Of a stretch of DNA of 47,766 nucleotides, positions 7,759-17,458 are shown piece by piece. The position numbers were made by a program, and so were the translations under genes. Origin of the DNA: an uncultured bacterium (GTDB taxonomy: Bacteria; Desulfobacterota; GWC2-55-46); assembly GCA_905339405.1 (NCBI GenBank), contig CAJPGC010000038.1:1-47766 (forward strand). Reading direction: 5' to 3'. Under the pieces are notes generated by a model. It saw only the letters and a list, made by a program, of their open reading frames with translations. It made no database searches and was not told the origin of the DNA. Position 1 is the stretch's first letter. Each line of letters opens with the position of its first letter.

Positions 7759-8621
7759 TGAGCGACATCAGAGCGGTGGTCCTTAGCGGCCCCTCCGGCT
7801 CAGGCAAAAGCACCGCCATAAAGGCCCTCGAGGACCTGGGCTATTACTGCGTTGACAACATGCCTGTGGCTCTCCTCCCGAGGTTCATGGAGCTTCTTGC
7901 CAGCAGCGGGGAGATAACCAGGGTGGCCGCGGTCATAGACGTTCGCGAAGGGGCGTTCCTCAAGGACTTCGTCCAGGTCTTCTCCGACCTCAAGGCCACG
8001 GGCTACCACATGGAGCTCATCTATCTGGAGGCCTCCGACGACGCCCTTGTGAGGAGGTTTTCCGAGACCAGGAGAAGGCACCCCCTTGCAGTCGAGGAGA
8101 GCCCGCTTGAAGGGCTCTCAAAGGAAAGGGAGCTCCTGAAGGAACTGAAGTCCCTTGCCGACAGGGTCGTGGACACGACCGAGTTCAACGTCCACCAGCT
8201 CCGCGACCTCATCAAAGAGTATTACTCCGGGCCGGTCACGCGGGAGAAAATGGCCCTCAACTTCATCTCGTTCGGCTACCGCTACGGCCTTCCGACTGAA
8301 GCCGACCTGGTCATTGACGTAAGGTTCCTGCCGAACCCTTTTTTCGTGAACAAGCTTAAAAAGCACGACGGGCTCGCAAAACCGGTCAGGGACTACATAC
8401 TTTCAAGGGTGGAGGCTAGAGAGTTCCTCGAGCGGTTCAGGAATTTTCTCGACTACCTCATCCCGCTTTACTGGAAAGAGGGCAAGTCTTATCTTACGAT
8501 AGCTGTGGGGTGCACCGGCGGCAAGCACAGGTCGGTGGCGATGGTCGAGGCTATATCCGAGGGGTTTCATCCGGATATGGTTTCGATAAGGAAAAGGCAC
8601 AGGGACATCAAGAAGTCCTGA
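7758..8621 (+). CDS. rapZ: RapZ/YvcJ-family RNase adapter, P-loop nucleotide-binding protein
   Basis: 287 aa with an N-terminal P-loop GPSGSGKST (about 10-18) and the C-terminal RapZ domain containing VGCTGGKHRSVAMVE. In E. coli RapZ binds the sRNA GlmZ and controls glucosamine-6-phosphate synthase; in Gram-positives YvcJ hydrolyses nucleotides. The exact partner here is unknown. It starts with GTG overlapping the hprK stop and is followed after 21 bp by the PTS IIA gene. The hprK-rapZ-PTS arrangement points to a carbon or cell-wall precursor signalling cluster. Confidence 0.93.
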   Translation: MSDIRAVVLSGPSGSGKSTAIKALEDLGYYCVDNMPVALLPRFMELLASSGEITRVAAVIDVREGAFLKDFVQVFSDLKATGYHMELIYLEASDDALVRRFSETRRRHPLAVEESPLEGLSKERELLKELKSLADRVVDTTEFNVHQLRDLIKEYYSGPVTREKMALNFISFGYRYGLPTEADLVIDVRFLPNPFFVNKLKKHDGLAKPVRDYILSRVEAREFLERFRNFLDYLIPLYWKEGKSYLTIAVGCTGGKHRSVAMVEAISEGFHPDMVSIRKRHRDIKKS

Positions 8622-8642
8622 TACCTTCAAGCGGGTGGAGAC

Positions 8643-9047
8643 ATGGTAGGAGCTGTAGTAGTCACTCACGGGAAGCTCGCGGAGGCGCTCGTCGAGGCCG
8701 CCGAGGCGATAACCGGCAAGATGGACAAAGTCAGGACCGTGACGGTCGCGAGCGCGGATTCCACTGACGGCATCCGCGGGGTCGTCTCGGCCGCCGTCAA
8801 GGAGGCCGACTCCGGCAAGGGGGTCGTCGTTTTTACGGACATGTTCGGGGGCACCCCCACGAACATTGCCCTGTCGCTCATGAACGCGGGCAAGGTCGAG
8901 GTGATAACCGGGGTCAACCTGCCGATGATAATAAAGTTCGTCGGGCACAGGTCGGACAAGCCCCTGCACGAGCTGGCGGCCATGCTGAGGGAGTACGGCC
9001 AGAAATCGATCGTGCTGGCCGGCGAGATGCTCAAGGACAGGAGTTAG
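8643..9047 (+). CDS. Mannose-family PTS IIA domain protein
   Basis: 134 aa, a free-standing EIIA of the mannose/fructose/sorbose family (PF03610 type). The phospho-accepting His is H9 in VVTHGKLA, and TDMFGGTPTN is the second conserved loop. GGTGGAG lies just before the ATG. The partner IIB is encoded next, but no membrane IIC or IID gene is present in the window. This is typical of regulatory PTS sets in deltaproteobacteria and many other bacteria, where the protein is probably a phosphate sensor rather than a transporter part. Confidence 0.92.
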   Translation: MVGAVVVTHGKLAEALVEAAEAITGKMDKVRTVTVASADSTDGIRGVVSAAVKEADSGKGVVVFTDMFGGTPTNIALSLMNAGKVEVITGVNLPMIIKFVGHRSDKPLHELAAMLREYGQKSIVLAGEMLKDRS

Positions 9048-9073
9048 CCTGGTAATATTTTTCCAGGTTTTTT
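9048..9073 (+). terminator. Weak terminator between PTS IIA and IIB genes
   Basis: CCTGG (9048-9052) pairs with CCAGG (9063-9067), followed by T6 at 9068-9073. The stem is only 5 bp, so it may attenuate rather than stop transcription. Confidence 0.45.
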
Positions 9074-9116
9074 GATACAATAACATTGAGGCCCCTTGCG
9101 GGGTCCCCCGGGTGAC

Positions 9117-9578
9117 ATGGTAATCCTTATCAGGGTAGACGACAGGCTTCTCCACGGGCAGATTATCTGTTCCTGGGTCCCGTTCATAAAGGCGGACTCC
9201 CTGGTGGTCGCTTCCGACGAGGCGGCTTCAGACAGCCTCGTGAGCGAGATAATATCGGCCTGCGGCTGCAGCGAGCTCAGCGTCCGCGTGAAGTCCGTGG
9301 CCGATACCGTCGCCTACCTGAACGGCGGGGGCGCATCAGAGAGGGTCATGCTGGTCGTAGGCGAGCTCAGGGACGCCATGCGCCTCTATGAGCTTGGCAT
9401 GAAGTTCTCCTCGATAAACCTCGGCAATATACACCACGAGGACGACGGCCGGGCAATAACGCCGTCGATCATCGTCAACGGCGAGGACGAGGCGGTGTTG
9501 AGGAGGCTCCGCGACCTGGGGGTCTCCATAGAGATAAGGGACATACCGAAGAACGAATCGAAAGAGTATGTCCCCTGA
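9117..9578 (+). CDS. Mannose/fructose/sorbose-family PTS IIB domain protein
   Basis: 153 aa matching EIIB of the mannose family (PF03830 type): it begins MVILIRVDDRLLHGQI, where H13 is the phosphorylated histidine. The reading frame is open from a TTG at 9096, but family members start with this ILIRVDDRL strand, so ATG 9117 is chosen. As with the IIA gene, no membrane IIC/IID partner is found nearby. It probably works in phosphorelay from HPr to an unknown acceptor. Confidence 0.9.
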   Translation: MVILIRVDDRLLHGQIICSWVPFIKADSLVVASDEAASDSLVSEIISACGCSELSVRVKSVADTVAYLNGGGASERVMLVVGELRDAMRLYELGMKFSSINLGNIHHEDDGRAITPSIIVNGEDEAVLRRLRDLGVSIEIRDIPKNESKEYVP

Positions 9579-9635
9579 AGGGGGCCGGGGCTTTTCAGCG
9601 GCCAAAAAAACAAAACGGAGCGGCAGATTCTAAGG

Positions 9636-9926
9636 ATGGATAACGGCGTAATGGATTCGAACCAGGTACAGACATTCACGATAAAGAACAAGCTCGGGCT
9701 CCACGCGAGGGCGGCCGCCCTTTTCGTCCAGCTCTCGAACAGGTTCTCCTCCGAGATACTCGTGGAAAAGAGCGGGCAGGAAGTCAACGGCAAGTCCATA
9801 ATGGGCATACTCATACTCGCGGCAACCCAGGGCTCCAAGATAACCATCAAGGCCGACGGACAGGACGCCGGGGCCGCCATCGAAGCGCTCGGCAAACTCA
9901 TTGACGACGGTTTCGGCGAGGATTGA
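9636..9926 (+). CDS. ptsH: Phosphocarrier protein HPr
   Basis: 96 aa. The catalytic His is H23 in NKLGLHARAAALF, phosphorylated by EI. The regulatory serine is S54 in NGKSIMGIL, matching the HprK site of Gram-positive HPr, and hprK is encoded 2 kb upstream. There are two in-frame ATGs (9636 and 9651); the first is taken, with a modest AAGG in front. The stop overlaps the ptsI start. Confidence 0.93.
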   Translation: MDNGVMDSNQVQTFTIKNKLGLHARAAALFVQLSNRFSSEILVEKSGQEVNGKSIMGILILAATQGSKITIKADGQDAGAAIEALGKLIDDGFGED

Positions 9927-11698
9927 TGACAGACTCCAGAAAACAAGTCGTATTGATGAAGGGCATAGGCGTGTCTTCGGGCATCGTCATCGGGCGCGCC
10001 TACATCCTCGAGCGCGGCATGGTGGAGCCTTCGCAGTTCTGCTATCTCGACCCTTCGGAGACCGAGGGGGAGATAGAGAGGTTCCGGGGGGCGCTTAAGA
10101 CCTCCAGGGAACAGCTCATGCGCATAAAGCGCAAGATGGAGCAGGACGGCAAGGGCAAGGAGCACATCCGCATCATCGACGCCCACCTAATGATCCTCAA
10201 GGACAACATGCTCATCAACGACACCATCAAGGCCATAAGCGGCCAGAGGGTGAACGCGGAATGGGCGTTGAAGACCGTCCTCAACGACATAATGGAATAT
10301 TTCGAGAAGATGGACGACCCGTATCTGCGCGAGCGGGCGATGGACATAGAGCACATCGTGAACAGGCTCCTTTTAAACCTCATGGGCCGCAAGCACGAGT
10401 CCATCGCGGATATAAAAGAGCCGGTCGTGGTCGTGGCGCACGACCTGGCCCCGACCGACACGGCGCAGATGGTAAAGGGCACGGTCCTGGGTTTCCTGAC
10501 CGACGTGGGCGGCAAGACCTCTCACACGGCCATCATGGCCAGGTCGCTGGAGATACCGGCCGTGGTGGGCCTCGAGTCGATAACGAGGAAGGCCGAGTCC
10601 GGCGACACCGTCATCGTCGACGGCACGACCGGCACCGTCATAATAAACCCCTCCGAGAGCGTCGTAGAGGTCTACAAGAGAAGGCGCGAGAGGTACGAGA
10701 ACTACGGCAAGGCCCTCTTCCACTACAAGGACCTCCCCAGCGAGACGACCGACGGCAGGCGCGTGCGTCTCATCGGCAACATGGAGATAGTCGAGGAGAT
10801 AGACGCGCTCATCGAGCACGGCGCCGAGGGGATAGGCCTCTACAGGACCGAGTTCCTGTACCTCAACAGGAAAGACCTCCCAACCGAGGAGGAGCACGTC
10901 AGGGCGTACAGGCAGGTCGCAAGGAAGATGGCCCCCAACCCGGTCGTCATACGCACGCTAGACGTCGGGGGCGACAAGATACTCTCGCAGGTGGAGTCCC
11001 AGAAGGAGATAAACCCGGCCCTGGGCCTTCGCGCCATAAGGTTCTGCCTCAAGAACATCGACATATTCAGGGTGCAGCTCCGGGGGATACTGCGCGCGAG
11101 CTCGTACGGCGACATAAAGATAATGTTCCCGATGATATCCGGCATAGAGGAGGTCCGCCGCGCAAGGCAGATACTCGAGGAGTGCAAGAGGGAGCTGAAG
11201 AGCGAAGGAAAGGCCTTCAACCCCGACATCGAGGTCGGGGTCATGATTGAGGTCCCCTCGGCCGCGATGATAGCCGACCTCATAGTGAAGGAAGTGAGCT
11301 TCATCTCCATAGGCACCAACGACCTCCTGCAGTACTCCCTTGCCATAGACAGGGTGAACGAGCACGTGGCCTATCTGTACGAGCCGTTCCATCCGGCCGT
11401 TTTGAGGATAATAAAGACCGTCGTCGAGGCGGCCAACAAGGCGGGGGTTTCCGTGAGCGTCTGCGGCGAGATGGCCGGAGAGCCGGAGTACGCCCTGATA
11501 CTCCTGGGCTTCGGCGTCGACCAGCTCTCGATGAACGCGTACTCGGTGCTGCGCGTCAAGAGGCTCATACGGTCCATAAGCCACGCCGAGGCCAAGAAAA
11601 TATGCAAGAACATCCTCGGGTTCGCCACCGCCAAGGAAGTCGAGAACTACATCAACATGAAGCTCCCCGGCCTCTATAAAGAAGAGTTCTGGAGCTGA
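9926..11698 (+). CDS. ptsI: PTS enzyme I (phosphoenolpyruvate-protein phosphotransferase)
   Basis: 590 aa, close to E. coli EI. It has the HPr-binding N-terminal domain, the phosphohistidine swivel domain with H200 in GGKTSHTAIMARS, and the PEP-binding TIM barrel (RTEFLYL, FPMISGIEEV, GTNDLLQY, VCGEMAG). There is no N-terminal GAF domain, so it is the sugar-type EI rather than PtsP. ATG 9926 overlaps the HPr stop (TGATG); a TTG one codon earlier is possible. EI feeds PEP phosphate to HPr and then to the IIA/IIB proteins above. Confidence 0.95.
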   Translation: MTDSRKQVVLMKGIGVSSGIVIGRAYILERGMVEPSQFCYLDPSETEGEIERFRGALKTSREQLMRIKRKMEQDGKGKEHIRIIDAHLMILKDNMLINDTIKAISGQRVNAEWALKTVLNDIMEYFEKMDDPYLRERAMDIEHIVNRLLLNLMGRKHESIADIKEPVVVVAHDLAPTDTAQMVKGTVLGFLTDVGGKTSHTAIMARSLEIPAVVGLESITRKAESGDTVIVDGTTGTVIINPSESVVEVYKRRRERYENYGKALFHYKDLPSETTDGRRVRLIGNMEIVEEIDALIEHGAEGIGLYRTEFLYLNRKDLPTEEEHVRAYRQVARKMAPNPVVIRTLDVGGDKILSQVESQKEINPALGLRAIRFCLKNIDIFRVQLRGILRASSYGDIKIMFPMISGIEEVRRARQILEECKRELKSEGKAFNPDIEVGVMIEVPSAAMIADLIVKEVSFISIGTNDLLQYSLAIDRVNEHVAYLYEPFHPAVLRIIKTVVEAANKAGVSVSVCGEMAGEPEYALILLGFGVDQLSMNAYSVLRVKRLIRSISHAEAKKICKNILGFATAKEVENYINMKLPGLYKEEFWS

Positions 11699-11705
11699 AC
11701 TGAAG

Positions 11706-11822
11706 TTGCTATTTTTTCCGGTCTCTTCGTAGGAGCGCAAGTAAAAATGCTCACATATTGACATATATGCTCCGCTTTTTACTTCCACCCTTCCTCGGCC
11801 TCGGAAAAAATATCTAAATTTT
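11706..11822. repeat. Conserved-loop hairpin repeat, family 2 copy A (upstream of metK)
   Basis: 117-bp element with an outer stem (TATTTTTTCCG near 11710 with CGGAAAAAATA near 11802-11812) and an inner stem 11737-11747 with 11776-11786 (10 of 11 pairs) closing a 28-nt loop at 11748-11775. The second copy at 36228-36343 has the same loop with one difference, while the stem bases differ in a pairing-preserving way. No open reading frame lies inside. Confidence 0.85.
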
Positions 11823-11870
11823 GAAGGCCCTCCTGAAAAGCGGCGCCAAGCGCCTGGGAAGGTATTTGAA

Positions 11871-11891
11871 AGCGTAATGATACGCTGTTTT
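11871..11891 (+). terminator. Weak terminator-like hairpin before metK promoter
   Basis: AGCGTA and TACGCT form a 6-bp stem with loop ATGA, followed by GTTTTT. It probably separates ptsI transcription from metK, but the stem is short. Confidence 0.4.
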
Positions 11892-11908
11892 TGGATGAGG
11901 TTTTTAGG

Positions 11909-11937
11909 TTGACAAACCCGTTGAAAGAATCGATAAT
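11909..11937 (+). promoter_or_regulatory. Sigma-70 promoter of metK
   Basis: Perfect -35 TTGACA (11909-11914), 17-bp spacer, -10 GATAAT (11932-11937). metK starts 60 bp downstream with AAGGAGG at 11982-11988. Confidence 0.75.
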
Positions 11938-11996
11938 AAAAAACTATTTTAGTTCGTTTTAACCCCTCAAGAAGAAAATATAAGGAGGCTTGAATA

Positions 11997-13166
11997 ATGG
12001 GAACAAGGGAGTATCTGTTTACTTCGGAATCGGTCACCGAAGGACATCCGGACAAAGTAGCCGATCAGGTTTCTGACGCTATTCTCGACGCGCTTCTCAC
12101 GGAAGACCCCAAGAGCAGGGTCGCGTGCGAAACGCTCGTCACCACAGGACTGGCGCTCATCGCTGGTGAGATAACCACCACTGCCAGGATAGACTATCAG
12201 GACGTCGTGAGGGAGACCATAAAGGACATCGGCTACACCGACGCCTCGATGGGCTTCGACTACAAGACCTGCGCCGTCATGGTCACGCTCGACAGGCAGT
12301 CCCCGGACATCGCCATGGGCGTCAACAGCTCCGAGGAAAAAGAGCAGGGCGCCGGAGACCAGGGCCTCATGTTCGGTTACGCCTGCGACCATACTCCCGA
12401 GCTCATGCCCATGCCGATAGCGCTCGCGCACAAGATAACCAACAGGCTCGCCGAAGTCAGGAAGAAGGGCATACTGAGCTACATCAGGCCCGACGGCAAG
12501 AGCCAGGTCACCGTCAAGTACGTCAACGGCAGGCCCACCTGCGTGGACGCGGTGGTCGTTTCCAGCCAGCATTCCCCTGACGTCAACCAGAAGACCCTGA
12601 GGGAAGGCATCATCGAGGAAGTCATAAAGAAGGTCGTCCCGGCCGAGCTCCTCAACTCCGCCACCAAGTACTTCATCAACCCGACCGGCCAGTTCATCGT
12701 GGGCGGCCCCCACGGCGACTGCGGCCTCACGGGCAGGAAGATAATCGTCGACACCTACGGCGGCCACGGCAGCCACGGCGGCGGAGCCTTCTCCGGCAAG
12801 GACCCCTCGAAGGTCGACCGCAGCGCCTCCTACCTCGCCAGGTACATTGCCAAGAACGTAGTTGCGGCCGGGCTGGCTGCCGAGTGCGAAGTGCAGCTCG
12901 CCTACGCAATAGGCGTAGCCGAGCCTGTCTCCGTCATGGTCGACACCTTCGGGACCGAGAAGATAGCAGTCGAGAAGATAGAGGAGCTCATAAAGGCGAA
13001 CTTCCGCATGAAGCCCGCCGAGCTCATAAAAGACCTCCAGCTCCTGCGTCCCATCTACAGGAAGACCGCCGCTTACGGCCACTTCGGAAGGAACGACGCC
13101 AACTTCAAGTGGGAGACGACCGACAAGGCCGATGCCTTGAGAAAAGCCGCTGGCGTAGGGGCTTAA
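11997..13166 (+). CDS. metK: S-adenosylmethionine synthetase
   Basis: 389 aa, the usual MetK length. The enzyme makes SAM from methionine and ATP. Signatures are [17 protein letters not shown] near the N-terminus, [12 protein letters not shown] (ATP-binding hexapeptide GAGDQG) and [16 protein letters not shown] (P-loop-like motif). A strong promoter and AAGGAGG precede it. It is followed by ahcY, so the SAM-producing and SAH-recycling enzymes are adjacent. The HgcA-type corrinoid methyl transfer encoded at 20 kb does not use SAM directly as far as is known. Confidence 0.97.
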   Translation: MGTREYLFTSESVTEGHPDKVADQVSDAILDALLTEDPKSRVACETLVTTGLALIAGEITTTARIDYQDVVRETIKDIGYTDASMGFDYKTCAVMVTLDRQSPDIAMGVNSSEEKEQGAGDQGLMFGYACDHTPELMPMPIALAHKITNRLAEVRKKGILSYIRPDGKSQVTVKYVNGRPTCVDAVVVSSQHSPDVNQKTLREGIIEEVIKKVVPAELLNSATKYFINPTGQFIVGGPHGDCGLTGRKIIVDTYGGHGSHGGGAFSGKDPSKVDRSASYLARYIAKNVVAAGLAAECEVQLAYAIGVAEPVSVMVDTFGTEKIAVEKIEELIKANFRMKPAELIKDLQLLRPIYRKTAAYGHFGRNDANFKWETTDKADALRKAAGVGA

Positions 13167-13180
13167 TAATACCGCTGTAA

Positions 13181-14518
<1,338 letters not shown>

Positions 14519-14531
14519 TTATCAATGCTTG

Positions 14532-14570
14532 AAGGGCGGAAGGAGTTGGACTCCTTCCGCCCTTTTTTTT
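14532..14570 (+). terminator. Strong terminator after ahcY
   Basis: A perfect 14-bp stem (14532-14545 with 14551-14564, loop TTGGA) followed by T8 ending at 14570. Confidence 0.92.
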
Positions 14571-14888
14571 CGTCTTCTACGCCGTTGAGGGCGCGTTGAA
14601 ATGCGTCCTTTACACGGCGGTAAGTTGTTTGATAAAATAACGTTCAGGTCAATGGCTGACCTGAGTTGCCTCCCCTTGAGTGGCGGCGAATGCATGGCGT
14701 GGGTTTCGTTCTTATGGCAGGAAAGGGCCCCTGGTTCGCGCGAATATCCCTTTTTCAGCCGATGGCCTCTGGCCGTCGCGTGCCTGAGTGCTTACCCCGC
14801 AATTCCATTCTTCCGTCTTCCGCAAGGCATTTGGCGGGGCGCGTTTTTTTTCTGTTGACTGATAATCTCAGTAAGACGGGGCTTTGAA
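14571..14888 (+). other. Structured gene-free leader in front of cheA
   Basis: 318 bp without a convincing gene. A possible promoter is TTTACA (14609-14614), 18 bp, TAAAAT (14633-14638). Downstream are a perfect 8-bp hairpin (TCAGGTCA/TGACCTGA, 14644-14664), a hairpin formed by GAAAGGG with CCCTTTTT around 14720-14756 enclosing TTCGCGCGAA, an 8-bp hairpin CGATGGCC/GGCCGTCG at about 14760-14778, and a CCCCGC...GCGGGG stem followed by T8 (about 14795-14851). This order resembles a structured leader or small RNA ending in a terminator. No known riboswitch was recognised. Short open frames here (14601-14858, 14666-14887) lack ribosome sites. Confidence 0.4.
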
Positions 14889-16907
14889 TTGGCTGACAGA
14901 GATCCGAAAGCCGAGCGTTTCAGGGAGTTCCTGGCCGAGGCTGAAGACATACTGAACTCGATGGGCAAGGGCCTCCTGAAGCTCGGCAAGGGCGTCAAGG
15001 CCGGCATCATCGACCCTGCCGTACTGAACAGCATATTCCGCTCGGCCCACACTCTCAAGGGCATGTCCGGCGTCTTCGACTTCAAGGAGATGGCCTCCTT
15101 GAGTCATTCCCTCGAAGACACCCTCGACCTTCTGCGGCTCGGCAGGATAGCTCTCACGGAAGACGTGCTCTACTGCGTCATCAGCGCGCATTCGCTCCTC
15201 GTGAGGATCCTCGCCTCGAAGGGCTCCGGCGAGTTCGCCTCCGAGATAGAGGCGTTGAGGGACAACCTCGCCAAATCGCACGTCAAGAAGGCCCGGCCCA
15301 AGGAGGAGATATCCAAGGAGCTGGTCTCGGTGCTGACCGAGTACGAGGAGCACAGGCTGCGCGAGTGCCTGCGCGACGGGCACAACATCTTCATCGTGAA
15401 CGTGAAGTTCCCCATTACGAGCTTTGACAAGGGCTACGTGGCCCTTACCGAGCTTTTGAAGACGGAGGCCGAGGTCATAGCGACCCTGCCGTCCACAAAG
15501 ACCAGCCACGAAGTCCTCCATTTCGACATACTCATAGGCACGAAAAAAGACAGGCCGTTCATGACGGACCTGGTGAAGAACGCGGCTGACGCGGAGATAC
15601 GGGTCCTTTCGGAGCCTTCTTCAAAGCCAGCCCAGGCCATGCCCACAATCGACGAGATGAAGGGGCACGGCCCGCAGAGCCGCGAGACCCTCCGGCGCGT
15701 GAGCAATACGGTCAGGGTCAACATCGCGAAGCTCGACCACATAATGAACATCATAAGCGAGCTCGGCATCCTGAAATCGAGCATAGCCGCCCTCGGGGCC
15801 GAGCTCAAGAACGAAAGAGAGCTTTCCGTCTACGGCATCGAGCTTTCAAGGGCCGAAAAGACGCTCGAAAGGAAGCTTTCCGAGCTCCGCGACAGCGTGC
15901 TTGACGTAAGGATGGTCCCCATAGGCCAGCTCTTCGGCCGGTTCGACACCTTCCTCGGGAAGGTCGCCAGGGAGGCCGGCAAGGAAGTAAGGATAGTCGC
16001 CCACGGAGATGAGACCGAGCTCGACAAGCTCATCGTCGAGGAGCTCGCCGACCCTCTAATGCACATCATGAGGAACGTCGTCGACCATGCCATAGAGGCC
16101 CCGGCCGTCAGGGAGGCAGTGGGCAAATCGAGGGCGGGCACCATTACTCTCTCGGCCTACCAGAAGGGCAACCACGTCATCATCGAGGTAAAGGACGACG
16201 GCTCGGGCATAGACGTCGAGTTCATCAAGGAAAAGGCCGTTGACAAGGGCCTCGTCACCAGGGAATTCTCAAAGGGCCTCTCCAGGCAGGAATCTCTCGA
16301 GCTCATCTTCCTGCCGGGCTTTTCCACCAGGGACGTCGTGAGCGAGACCTCTGGCAGGGGCGTCGGCATGGACGTCGTCAAGGACAACATAACCCGCCTT
16401 TCCGGCATAATAGACATCGAGACCGTGAAGGGCAAGGGCACCAGGTTCATCCTGACCATACCCATAACGCTCGCCATAATACAGGCGCTCATCGTGGAGG
16501 ACGCGGGCAGGAGGTACGCCGTTCCGTTGAACTCAGTCCTCGAGATAATCGAACTGAGGGGGGCCCCTCCAGCCGAGGGCGAGCCCATAAACGTCGGCGG
16601 CAGGAACGTGCCCGCCGTCAGGCTCTCCAGGTTCTTCGGCCACGAACCGTCGGCCAGGGAAGTGCGCTACGGCATAATCGCGGGCCTGGCCGAGCACAGG
16701 CTCTGCGTTATAGTCGACCAGCTCGTGGAAGAGCTCGACGTCGTCATAAAGCCCCTCTCGAGAATTATAAAGGCCCCTGGTATCGCCGGGGCGACCGAGA
16801 TGGGAGAGAGGGGCACGCTCCTCGTGCTGGACGTGACGGGAATACTCGAGCAGGTCATGAAGGAAAGGAAGACGGGCGCTGCCGCGGCAGCCGCCCGCAC
16901 GGCTTGA
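14889..16907 (+). CDS. cheA: Chemotaxis-type histidine kinase CheA
   Basis: 672 aa with CheA architecture: HPt domain with phospho-His H54 in SAHTLKGMSG, a middle P2-like region (about 135-240), a dimerisation helix pair (NIAKLDHIMNIISELG), the HATPase domain with N box (MRNVVDHAIE), G1 (DDGSGID) and G2 (SGRGVGMDVV), and a C-terminal CheW-like P5 domain. The frame starts at TTG 14889 after GGGG; the next in-frame ATG lies 23 codons downstream, inside the HPt domain, so TTG is preferred. Two cheW genes follow, but no cheY, cheR, cheB or receptor gene is in the window. Confidence 0.93.
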   Translation: MADRDPKAERFREFLAEAEDILNSMGKGLLKLGKGVKAGIIDPAVLNSIFRSAHTLKGMSGVFDFKEMASLSHSLEDTLDLLRLGRIALTEDVLYCVISAHSLLVRILASKGSGEFASEIEALRDNLAKSHVKKARPKEEISKELVSVLTEYEEHRLRECLRDGHNIFIVNVKFPITSFDKGYVALTELLKTEAEVIATLPSTKTSHEVLHFDILIGTKKDRPFMTDLVKNAADAEIRVLSEPSSKPAQAMPTIDEMKGHGPQSRETLRRVSNTVRVNIAKLDHIMNIISELGILKSSIAALGAELKNERELSVYGIELSRAEKTLERKLSELRDSVLDVRMVPIGQLFGRFDTFLGKVAREAGKEVRIVAHGDETELDKLIVEELADPLMHIMRNVVDHAIEAPAVREAVGKSRAGTITLSAYQKGNHVIIEVKDDGSGIDVEFIKEKAVDKGLVTREFSKGLSRQESLELIFLPGFSTRDVVSETSGRGVGMDVVKDNITRLSGIIDIETVKGKGTRFILTIPITLAIIQALIVEDAGRRYAVPLNSVLEIIELRGAPPAEGEPINVGGRNVPAVRLSRFFGHEPSAREVRYGIIAGLAEHRLCVIVDQLVEELDVVIKPLSRIIKAPGIAGATEMGERGTLLVLDVTGILEQVMKERKTGAAAAAARTA

Positions 16908-16912
16908 CCATT

Positions 16913-17458
16913 ATGAGGCGTATACCAGAAGGCCAGAAGACGGCGGCCGCTATAGAGGACGGACGCCAGCTTACGGTCGCTCCAACGGAAGAGGACTACC
17001 TCGCCAGCCTCGAGTACAGGGGCGCCGACGAGGAGGACCTCAATATAATCTCGTTTTCCATGGGCCCGCGGGAGTGCGCCTTCGAGGTCTCGGACGCGGT
17101 CGAGGTCCTGAGGCCCAGGCAGATAACCGAGGTCCCGAGGACGCCTGCCTACATCAAAGGCATACTCTCCGTGAGGGGGGAGATGATAACGGTCATAGAC
17201 CTCAGGGTCATGTTCGGCATGGAGCCGCTGGGAACAACCCCCTTGTCGAGGATACTCATAGTCACGGTAGACGACCTGAAGGCCGGTTTTCTCGTTGACA
17301 GGCTGGGCGGGGTCAAGGCGGTGAGGGCGGCTTCCATGTCAGCCCCGGGTCCTGACCTTGGGGTGCCGCCGCGCTTCATGAAGGGCGTCGTCCTTTCCTC
17401 TGGAAACAGCGTGCTGCTCCTTGACGCAGGAGCCCTCATAGAACCCGGCGAGCAATGA
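16913..17458 (+). CDS. cheW: CheW coupling protein 1
   Basis: 181 aa from ATG 16913; a TTG at 16904 overlapping the cheA stop is an alternative start. After a 40-residue acidic extension comes a CheW SH3-like domain (NIISFSMGPRECAFEVSDAVEVLRP... GEMITVIDLR). CheW links receptors to CheA. The stop overlaps the next cheW by four bases (ATGA). The long N-terminal extension is unusual for a simple CheW. Confidence 0.9.
   Translation: MRRIPEGQKTAAAIEDGRQLTVAPTEEDYLASLEYRGADEEDLNIISFSMGPRECAFEVSDAVEVLRPRQITEVPRTPAYIKGILSVRGEMITVIDLRVMFGMEPLGTTPLSRILIVTVDDLKAGFLVDRLGGVKAVRAASMSAPGPDLGVPPRFMKGVVLSSGNSVLLLDAGALIEPGEQ

Larger units (their letters stand above)
11699..11996. other. Gene-free interval between ptsI and metK
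   Basis: 298 bp that holds a dispersed hairpin repeat (11706-11822), a small terminator-like hairpin (AGCGTA/TACGCT at 11871-11886 followed by GTTTTT), and the metK promoter (11909-11937). No SAM riboswitch motif was recognised. Confidence 0.7.

Noticed and set aside
11699-11996. SAM riboswitch in front of metK
   Set aside because: No SAM-I or SAM-II core motif is visible. The conserved hairpin there also occurs before proS, which is not a SAM-related gene.
14757-14775. Similarity to the 3' part of the fluoride (crcB) riboswitch, GATGGCCTCT
   Set aside because: The required 5' half with its stem and pseudoknot partner is missing, and the downstream gene is cheA, not a fluoride exporter.
14601-14858. 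85-codon open frame in the cheA leader
   Set aside because: No ribosome site, no recognisable protein features, and it runs through several hairpins and a terminator-like stem.
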